DNA of 7,232 bases, from contig JAUVVP010000090.1 in the NCBI GenBank assembly GCA_030604585.1, positions 1 through 7,232 on the forward strand. Reading direction: 5' to 3'. This DNA comes from Planctomycetota bacterium (GTDB taxonomy: Bacteria > Planctomycetota > Brocadiia > SM23-32). The position numbers and the translations under genes were made by a program. The notes under the pieces are model-generated. The model was not told the origin of the DNA. It did no database searches and saw only the letters and a list, made by a program, of their open reading frames with translations. Below are positions 1 through 4,686 of the stretch, piece by piece; the first letter of the stretch is position 1, and each line of letters starts with the position of its first letter.

Positions 1-178
1 GCTTCCCTTCAGCCTTTATCCGCGCCGCCTCGACGTCGGCTCTTTCCGCCGCGCGCCTTGCTGTCTCGAGCCCAAGTGCCCAAATAGAAAGCCACCAATG
101 TGAAACATCCCGCTGTCAGGGCAGCTAAGCCGTGAAAAGGGCGAAGAAGGCTCCGAGGGACTACCAGAGAAAGCCTGG

Positions 179-255
179 GTGCCACGGCCAAACTCGTTTG
201 GCCGTGCCCTCCAGACGCATCTACGGCACGCTCAAGCTTCGCTTGGGCGTGGCAC
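179..255. repeat. Inverted pair of GC-rich hairpins (BIME/REP-like)
   Basis: Two hairpins sit head to head. The first has a perfect 10-bp stem, CACGGCCAAA (183-192) with TTTGGCCGTG (197-206), around loop CTCG. The second has an 11-bp stem with one G-U pair, CACGCTCAAGC (227-237) with GCTTGGGCGTG (241-251), around loop TTC. The two halves are also imperfect inverted copies of each other: GTGCCACG (179-186) is exactly complementary to CGTGGCAC (248-255), and most of 179-210 pairs with 223-255. An inverted pair of related hairpins in intergenic DNA is the classic layout of bacterial interspersed mosaic elements built from REP sequences. The class assignment is inference, since no second copy lies in the window. 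Confidence 0.6.
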
Positions 256-405
256 TCACACAGTCCCGCTGCTTCCAACGACCCGACGCACAGACCATTC
301 CGAGCGCCGACAATGCCGCCCCCACTGCTTGAGCGGCACCTTGATCATCTTTCACTTGTCTGGCTTTGCATTTAGGCGGGGCGTCTCGCCGCGCTTGCCG
401 GCCAA

Positions 406-424
406 GGGGTTATTGCGAAACCCC
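406..424. repeat. Small hairpin GGGGTT/AACCCC
   Basis: A perfect 6-bp stem, GGGGTT (406-411) with AACCCC (419-424), surrounds a 7-nt loop. It lies 21 nt before the large palindrome at 446-541 and may belong to the same repeat unit. No T-tract follows on either side, so a terminator role is not supported. Confidence 0.4.
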
Positions 425-445
425 GTTCGTGACGAGGACGAGCGA

Positions 446-541
446 GAAGCCCGAGGGCAAGGCGGCAGGCGCAAAACGCCGCAAGCGTGGCTGAAGCCAC
501 GTTGAGGACGTTTTGCGCCGACAACACAGCCATCGGGCTTC
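446..541. repeat. 96-nt nested palindrome with a single centre
   Basis: Three nested inverted repeats share the same centre (493.5). The outer one is GAAGCCCGA (446-454) with TCGGGCTTC (533-541), the middle one GGCGCAAAACG (468-478) with CGTTTTGCGCC (509-519), and the inner one CGTGGCT (486-492) with AGCCACG (495-501). Paired about that centre, 34 of 48 positions are Watson-Crick and one more is G-T. The intervening mismatched stretches are equal in length on both sides, so the folded form is one long hairpin with symmetric internal loops. This fits a REP/MITE-type interspersed element or a structured RNA. There is no coding potential I trust and no transposase nearby. Confidence 0.65.
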
Positions 542-611
542 GCAGCCGGCCGCAGTAGTTCCGGGTTTTGCCATAGCCCCTAAGACGGCCGACCCACCCT
601 TGACGGAGCGT

Positions 612-624
612 GCGGCTGCGCCGC
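612..624 (-). terminator. Weak candidate hairpin after the PHP gene
   Basis: GCGGC (612-616) and GCCGC (620-624) can form a 5-bp GC stem over a 3-nt loop. It begins 2 nt beyond the stop codon of the minus-strand PHP gene. No T-tract follows on the minus strand, so an intrinsic terminator is only a possibility. Confidence 0.2.
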
Positions 625-626
625 CC

Positions 627-1274
627 TCATGCACCGGTGAAGAAGCGGGCGCCGTTGCGGAAGACCTGTGCCACCTGCTCGTCGGCGAGGCCGGCGGCGC
701 GGGCTATCCTCTCGGCCTCCTGACGGGTGGGGTAGTCGCCGGGGGCATGGCCGTCGCTGCCGAAGACCAGGCCCGCGCCGTGTTCGAGCGCGAGGCGGGC
801 CACGTGCCCGTTGGTCAGGCTGTGTCCCTTGCGGCCGCTTATCTCCAGCATCACGCCGCGCTCGGCAGCGAGGGCAGCGTCCTCCGGCGTTATCAGCCCG
901 GGGTGGGCCAGCACGTCGCATCCGGCCTCTATGGCGGCCCGGTTGGCGCCCTCGGCGACGGGCTCGACGATGGTCTCGCCGTGGACGAGCACGACCTCGG
1001 CCCCGGCCTCCCGGGCCTTGTCCACCAGCCCGCCGATGAGGACCGGCGGCACGTGCGTGATCTCGCAGCCGGGCAGCACTTCCATCTCGCCGTAGGCGCC
1101 GGCGACCGCCTCGCAGAACCTGGCCAGGCTCACGATCACGAACTCGAGATTGGAAGGGTCCACGTGGTCGGTGATGACCAGTCCCCTGTAGCCCTGCACC
1201 TGGCAGCGCCGCGCCATCTCCGCCGGCACCAGCACGCCGTCGCTGAGGGTGGTATGGGTATGAACGTCGAACAT
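627..1274 (-). CDS. PHP-domain metal-dependent phosphoesterase (histidinol-phosphatase-like)
   Basis: A complete 215-residue, single-domain PHP protein, predicted cytosolic. The metal-ligand set of the family is intact: HTH at residues 5-7, TDH (D36, H37), E71 and H74 in EITH, H98 in VLVHGET, H124 in LAHPG, and D174/H176 in GSDGHA. PHP enzymes hydrolyse phosphate esters at a multinuclear metal centre. The stretches TDHVDPSNLEF, HVPP, VHGETIVEPV and ISGRKGHSLTNGHVA match, from memory, the subfamily usually annotated 'histidinol phosphate phosphatase domain-containing protein'. No his genes are nearby, so the real substrate is unknown. The ATG start is supported by GAGG five bases upstream. The gene diverges from trpD, and the gap between them carries the 1336-1433 palindrome. 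Length and motifs show no damage. Confidence 0.93.
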   Translation of the reverse strand: MFDVHTHTTLSDGVLVPAEMARRCQVQGYRGLVITDHVDPSNLEFVIVSLARFCEAVAGAYGEMEVLPGCEITHVPPVLIGGLVDKAREAGAEVVLVHGETIVEPVAEGANRAAIEAGCDVLAHPGLITPEDAALAAERGVMLEISGRKGHSLTNGHVARLALEHGAGLVFGSDGHAPGDYPTRQEAERIARAAGLADEQVAQVFRNGARFFTGA

Positions 1275-1335
1275 GGGGACCTCGGATGGCTTGTTGTCAG
1301 TGGGCCCTTATAGCAGAAGCCGCGCATCCCCGCCA

Positions 1336-1433
1336 CCGAAAAAATCGGGACAGTCACCATTTTTCTTGACGCAAGGCACTATGTGCGAATAGGATACAAC
1401 GCTGAAAATAGGTGACTGTCCCGATTTTCTCGG
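1336..1433. repeat. Interspersed-type palindrome, 30-nt arms, 38-nt loop
   Basis: The arms at 1336-1365 and 1404-1433 are inverted copies matching at 27 of 30 positions. Their core AATCGGGACAGTCACC is identical in both, reading as GGTGACTGTCCCGATT in the right arm. The GGGACAGTCACC/GGTGACTGTCCC core resembles palindromic repeats I recall as scattered in many environmental bacterial genomes, sometimes beside IS200-like (Y1/RAYT) transposases. That link is from memory and is not shown here, since no transposase is in the window. The element lies between the divergent PHP and trpD genes. Its right arm reaches the trpD ribosome-binding site and its loop holds promoter-like boxes. Confidence 0.75.
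1366..1395 (+). promoter_or_regulatory. Candidate sigma-70-type promoter of trpD
   Basis: TTGACG (1366-1371; 5 of 6 consensus) is followed after 18 bases by TAGGAT (1390-1395; 4 of 6 consensus). This is the best-spaced box pair upstream of trpD, and it lies entirely in the loop of the 1336-1433 palindrome. Transcription would start near 1402, leaving a leader of about 40 nt that begins with the palindrome's right arm. No trp leader peptide or T-box-like structure is visible. Confidence 0.45.
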
Positions 1434-1440
1434 AGGCGGC

Positions 1441-2451
1441 ATGCTTGAGACATACATTGCGAAGCTGGTTGAGAGGCGGGACCTTTCGGAGGAAGAAGCC
1501 CATGAGGCGATGTCGGCGATCATGGCGGGCGGAGCAACTGACGCCCAGATCGCGGGGTTCCTCGTCGCCCTGCGGATGAAGGGCGAGACGGTGCCCGAGA
1601 TCACCGGCTGCGCCAAGGCGATGCGCGAAGCGGCCACCCCTATCGAGGTGGGGGAGCTGGACGTGGTGGACACCTGCGGCACGGGCGGCACGCGCAAGGG
1701 CACCTTCAACGTCTCGACGGCGGCAGCGCTGGTGACGGCCGGGGCCGGCGTTCCGGTGGCCAAGCACGGCAACCGGGCCGCCTCCGGCCACTGGGGCAGT
1801 GCGGACGTGCTCGAAGCCCTCGGCGTCAACATCGAGGCCGAGCCGCCAGTCGTGGAACGCTGCATCCGCGAGGCCGGCATAGGCTTCCTGTTCGCCCCGG
1901 CGCTGCACAAGGCAATGAAGCATGCCATCGGCCCGCGCAGGCAGCTTGCCGTCCGGACCGTGTTCAACATCCTCGGCCCGCTGACCAATCCCGCCGGCGC
2001 CAGGCGGCAACTGCTGGGCGTATTCAGCGAAGCCCTGGTCGAGCCCATTGCCGCGGTGCTGGGCAACCTGGGCGCCACCCGTGCCATGGTCGTCCACAGC
2101 CTGGACGGCATGGACGAGATAAGCCTGTGCGACGAGACCTTCGCCGCCGAGGTGAACGAGGGCCGCATCCGGACGCGCCGCATCGCGCCGGAGGACGTCG
2201 GCCTGGCCCGGGGCGGGCTGGAGGACCTCCTGGTCGAGGGGCTGGAAGGCAGCGTGGCGGCCATCCGTTCGGTGCTCGATGGCGAGACCGGGCCCAGGCG
2301 CGACATGGTGCTGCTGAACGCCGGGGCGGCCATCTACGTGGGGGGCAAGGCGGATACGCTGAGAGACGGCCTGCGGGCGGCGGCGGACTCAGTTGACTCC
2401 GGGGGGGCCAAGGAGGCGCTTCAGCGGCTTGTGGAGCTTTCGCAGGCCTGA
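1441..2451 (+). CDS. trpD: Anthranilate phosphoribosyltransferase
   Basis: TrpD transfers the phosphoribosyl group of PRPP to anthranilate, the second committed step of tryptophan synthesis, normally as a cytosolic homodimer. At 336 residues it has the usual family length. An N-terminal helical domain (about 1-70) is followed by the phosphoribosyltransferase core. Visible motifs are DTCGTGG (77-83, pyrophosphate-binding loop), NVSTAAALV (90-98), KHGNR (108-112), the arginine-rich anthranilate-site segment GPRRQLAVRT (164-173), ILGPLTNPAG (177-186) and the metal-binding DE pair (225-226). The loop after KHGNR reads ASGHWGSAD, where family members usually have SSxSGSAD or SGKSGSAD. The ATG start has GGAGG four bases upstream. 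No other trp gene is in the window, so it is likely transcribed alone from a promoter in the upstream palindrome. It converges with the TPR gene. Confidence 0.98.
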   Translation: MLETYIAKLVERRDLSEEEAHEAMSAIMAGGATDAQIAGFLVALRMKGETVPEITGCAKAMREAATPIEVGELDVVDTCGTGGTRKGTFNVSTAAALVTAGAGVPVAKHGNRAASGHWGSADVLEALGVNIEAEPPVVERCIREAGIGFLFAPALHKAMKHAIGPRRQLAVRTVFNILGPLTNPAGARRQLLGVFSEALVEPIAAVLGNLGATRAMVVHSLDGMDEISLCDETFAAEVNEGRIRTRRIAPEDVGLARGGLEDLLVEGLEGSVAAIRSVLDGETGPRRDMVLLNAGAAIYVGGKADTLRDGLRAAADSVDSGGAKEALQRLVELSQA

Positions 2452-2466
2452 GCGGCCGGGCTCAGG
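2447..2466. terminator. Bidirectional hairpin between convergent genes
   Basis: CCTGAGC (2447-2453) and GCTCAGG (2460-2466) form a perfect 7-bp inverted repeat around the 6-nt loop GGCCGG. The trpD stop (TGA, 2449-2451) lies in the left arm, and the stop of the minus-strand TPR gene (TCA, 2462-2464) lies symmetrically in the right arm. The position suits a shared terminator of both transcripts. No T-tract follows in either direction, so termination efficiency is uncertain. Confidence 0.45.
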
Positions 2467-3292
2467 GGCCGGTCTCCTTCTGGAGCGCCAGGATCCGTGC
2501 GCGCAGGCGCCGGGCTTCGGGGAAGTCGGTGTAGATGGACAGGGCCTTGTTGAGCGCGCGATTTGCATCGTCGTACTCTGCGTTCTGCGCGTAGGCCCGG
2601 GCGAGCACGTAGAAGGCCATGAAGTGCCGGGGCTCGGCCTGGAGGGCGTGCAGGCATTCTGCCAGTGCCTGTTCCGGGAGCGACTTGGCCAGATACACCT
2701 CGGCCTTCATGCGGTAGAGGTCCGGGGGCACCGAGCCGGCCAGCCCTTCGATGCTCTCGAAGGTCTGGAGGGCCAGGTCCCACTGCCGTGCCTCGACAGC
2801 GGCCAGGCCCCGGCGGAAGTGCTCGCCGGCGGCCGTGCTGTCGGAGATGCGCCAAAGGCCCACCAGGGCCTCCCGGCATCTCTTAGCGACGGCCTCGTCG
2901 GTGTCTTGCAGGCCCTTCAGCAGCGCATCCTCGGCCCTTTCCAGCAGCTCTTCCCCGAGTCGCAGCAGCTTCTCGTGCTCCCTCGGGTCGTTGGTCATAT
3001 AGGCCAGTTGTATCGCCGCCACGCGCCGCTCGTTGGTCTTCCGGCCGGCCAGCGACCTGATGCGTCCCTCCATCAGCTCGGCAAGCTCGCGCCGGGTCAG
3101 GAGGGATTCGGGGGCCAGGTCCACCACCTGATCATCTTCGGCAATCTGAATGTGCGACAGGCGGGGGCCTTGCTCGTCCGGTTCGGTCCGGTCTCCCTCA
3201 CGGAAGCCCCAGCGCACCTGGACCAGGACCAGGACGAGGAACACCAGGACGATGAATATGATGGCTCTGGCGGGGACCTCTTCGGAAGGCAT
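2462..3292 (-). CDS. Membrane-anchored HEAT/TPR-repeat protein
   Basis: A complete 276-residue protein with no enzyme motif. One hydrophobic segment (about residues 10-26, IIFIVLVFLVLVLVQV) predicts a single N-terminal membrane anchor with the rest of the chain on one side. A charged linker follows. Next comes a helical region resembling HEAT repeats (about 85-150, including ALLKGLQDTDEAVAKRCREA). The C-terminal part (about 155-270) is tandem TPR-like helix pairs, including AVEARQWDLALQTFESIEGL, ALAECLHALQAEPRHFMAFY and YDDANRALNKALSIY. TPRs are protein-binding scaffolds, so a role in assembling an envelope complex is plausible but unproven. The ATG start is supported by AGAGGA nine bases upstream (3302-3307). 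The gene is apparently monocistronic, with its own promoter candidate at 3369-3398. Confidence 0.9.
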   Translation of the reverse strand: MPSEEVPARAIIFIVLVFLVLVLVQVRWGFREGDRTEPDEQGPRLSHIQIAEDDQVVDLAPESLLTRRELAELMEGRIRSLAGRKTNERRVAAIQLAYMTNDPREHEKLLRLGEELLERAEDALLKGLQDTDEAVAKRCREALVGLWRISDSTAAGEHFRRGLAAVEARQWDLALQTFESIEGLAGSVPPDLYRMKAEVYLAKSLPEQALAECLHALQAEPRHFMAFYVLARAYAQNAEYDDANRALNKALSIYTDFPEARRLRARILALQKETGP

Positions 3293-3368
3293 CGGCGCCC
3301 GTCCTCTGCCCAGGAGATTCTCGACCGCGCCCCGGCACGGTCTGCTGCGTTCTCATCTGCTGCTCATT

Positions 3369-3398
3369 ATTATGCGCGCGGGAGGTGGCCCTTTTCAA
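3369..3398 (-). promoter_or_regulatory. Candidate promoter of the TPR gene
   Basis: Reading the minus strand, TTGAAA (3393-3398; 5 of 6 of the -35 consensus) is followed after 18 bases by CATAAT (3369-3374; 5 of 6 of the -10 consensus). It lies about 75 bases before the TPR start codon and just beyond the 3' end of the argH fragment. This AT-rich patch stands out in GC-rich surroundings. No operator-like repeat overlaps it. Confidence 0.5.
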
Positions 3399-3415
3399 GA
3401 TGCCGGGCGGCGCGC

Positions 3416-3699
3416 CGGCCCGCCCGACCGCCTCATGGGCCTGGCGGAACGGCACGCCGCGCCCGACCAGATAGTCGGCCAGGGCGGTTGCGTCCATGTG
3501 TCCCCTGGCGCAGGCCCCGGCGACGTTCTCCTTCTGCGGCATGATGCTGGAGCCGGTGCAGAAGGCGTCGTCCATGTCGACGAAGTCGAACTCGGGCGTG
3601 GACCAGATGAGCCATTCCTCGGCCAGACGCGGCAGGTGCAGCGCCACCAAGCAGAGGTCGCCGACGAACTCGATGACGAAGTCGCGGTCGCTGGCGGCG
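3416..3699 (-). pseudogene. argH: Internal fragment of argH with 70-codon deletion
   Basis: This is a partial second copy of the argH at 4687-6063. Bases 3421-3535 match 4895-5009 and 3536-3699 match 5220-5383, with 10 differences in 279 bases. Five differences change residues (V229A, S250P, E271D, R358G, E383Q in parent numbering). Parent residues 284-353 are missing. The break lies in the catalytic loop, so GSSIMPQK runs directly into ENVAGACARG and the reading frame is kept. Both ends of the gene are absent: a TAA stop (3702-3704) immediately precedes the homology, and after AHEAVGR the sequence becomes unrelated. The only start is a TTG (3650) without a ribosome-binding site. It lacks the N-terminal and C-terminal domains and the substrate-binding regions, so argininosuccinate lyase activity is not possible. 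Confidence 0.93.
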
Positions 3700-3728
3700 A
3701 GTTAGCATGCTCGCAGGCGGGAGCGCAT

Positions 3729-4652
3729 CTACTTCATCCAGCCTATTCTGTCCGAGTGTGCGTAGTGCAGCGTGCCCAGGGCCCGCGCAGCCACCGTGAC
3801 CAGGTAGAGCCATGCACCCAGGCCGACGAATGCTCCGACGAACCCGCCCCCTAACGCCGTGCTCAACATCTCCGAGGTCCACGAGCCACCCCGCCAGCAG
3901 AGTGCGCAGAACGCAGAACAGACTACGTACGCCAGAGGCACCTTCCATATGGCGGGGAACGTGAACTTCGGGTTGACGGCCCCGACGTGATCGGCGGTGG
4001 CCACTGCCAGCACGTTTATAGGCAGGAGGAAGCATGCCAAAACCAGACCTGCAGTCGTGACCTGCGCCCACCAGGGCGGCATTCGCAGGAAAAGACCTGG
4101 CGCGGCCAGCACGAAGAACGGTAGGCCGCTTCCGATCATCACAGCTACCAGTTGTCCCAACGGCCGAAGCGCCGATTCATAGAAGTCGTCCCATTGCGGT
4201 AGCGAGGGCACGGCCTCCGCATCGTACGACGACTGGCGGATCAGTGAGAACTCGTACAAGGTCAGCAAACCCAGCATGACAAACGGAACAAGCAGCCCTA
4301 TCAGCGGAATGAACATCACAAACGGTGCCACAAAGACGCTCAGGAACAACCACAGCAGCAGTGTCCACTTGGCACTGCCACGAAGAGGGTAGGCCCAGGA
4401 AGTGCCCAGGTAGTACCACCAACTGCGCGATTCAGCGGCCCCAGCAGTCGGCGGCGTCGGCCCGCCGCGCGTATCGGTCCCGGCCGCCGGTTGCGGCACC
4501 TTCTTGGGTGACTTCAGTGCCCAGGCGCTCAGCTTCCCCCGGGCATCCCGGGATACGCGGTAGGCACGGCCGCACGCAGTGCACCGAACGGTTCGCCCGG
4601 CGTCTGCATCTGATAGGTCCAGAAGGTGCCCGCAGCGGCATTTGAGTTTCAT
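3729..4652 (-). CDS. Zinc-ribbon multi-pass membrane protein (DUF4013-like)
   Basis: A 307-residue protein of unknown function. The N-terminus is a compact zinc ribbon with four cysteines (C5, C7, C24, C27; CRCG...CTAC). A proline/glycine-rich linker (about 45-75) follows. The C-terminal two thirds are hydrophobic, with about six membrane segments near 97-117, 118-136, 166-188, 197-217, 238-254 and 266-289. The hydrophilic loop VPSLPQWDDFYESALRPL (148-165) recalls DUF4013-type membrane proteins; this is a resemblance from memory. Such ribbons on membrane proteins are familiar from Planctomycetota. The ATG at 4652 is chosen because it starts exactly at the ribbon, has GGAGG 13 bases upstream, and a longer start at 4790 would only translate the end of argH in another frame. 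It begins 34 bases after the argH stop and is probably cotranscribed with it. Confidence 0.82.
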   Translation of the reverse strand: MKLKCRCGHLLDLSDADAGRTVRCTACGRAYRVSRDARGKLSAWALKSPKKVPQPAAGTDTRGGPTPPTAGAAESRSWWYYLGTSWAYPLRGSAKWTLLLWLFLSVFVAPFVMFIPLIGLLVPFVMLGLLTLYEFSLIRQSSYDAEAVPSLPQWDDFYESALRPLGQLVAVMIGSGLPFFVLAAPGLFLRMPPWWAQVTTAGLVLACFLLPINVLAVATADHVGAVNPKFTFPAIWKVPLAYVVCSAFCALCWRGGSWTSEMLSTALGGGFVGAFVGLGAWLYLVTVAARALGTLHYAHSDRIGWMK

Positions 4653-4686
4653 GGCCACGGGTCTGCCTCCATCCGAAGCGCCTGAC

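Larger units (their letters stand above)
1..626. other. Gene-poor intergenic region with palindromic elements
   Basis: I see no confident gene in this 626-base stretch. Its recognisable content is three palindromic elements, listed separately. One minus-strand open frame (9-278, TTG start) ends in a plausible hydrophobic segment (containing CFTLVAFYLG) followed by a strongly basic tail. Its N-terminal third, however, is only a translation of the 179-255 palindrome, it has no ribosome-binding site, and nothing in it is recognisable. It could be the 3' remnant of a small membrane protein gene invaded by the repeat, but this is a guess. The other open frames here cross the palindromes and look random. 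Confidence 0.6.

Noticed and set aside
446..541. Integron attC site
   Set aside because: The element is palindromic and of suitable length, but I see no paired RYYYAAC/GTTRRRY core sites at its ends and no integrase or cassette array.
179..541. CRISPR array
   Set aside because: The palindromes differ in sequence and spacing, with no regularly repeated direct repeat and no cas gene.
1307..1312. Minus-strand TATAAG as a -10 box for the PHP gene
   Set aside because: No acceptable -35 sequence lies 16-18 bases upstream, so the promoter cannot be supported.
513..1313. Long plus-strand open frame (266 codons)
   Set aside because: It runs antisense to the PHP gene, whose complete metal-ligand set and ribosome-binding site establish the minus strand as coding. 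High GC content makes antisense frames long.
1308..2333. Long minus-strand open frame (341 codons), serine/proline-rich
   Set aside because: Antisense to trpD. Its C-terminus is simply a translation of the 1336-1433 palindrome, and its composition is low-complexity.
2393..3544. Long plus-strand open frame (383 codons)
   Set aside because: Antisense to the TPR gene and the argH fragment; its residues match no family I recognise.
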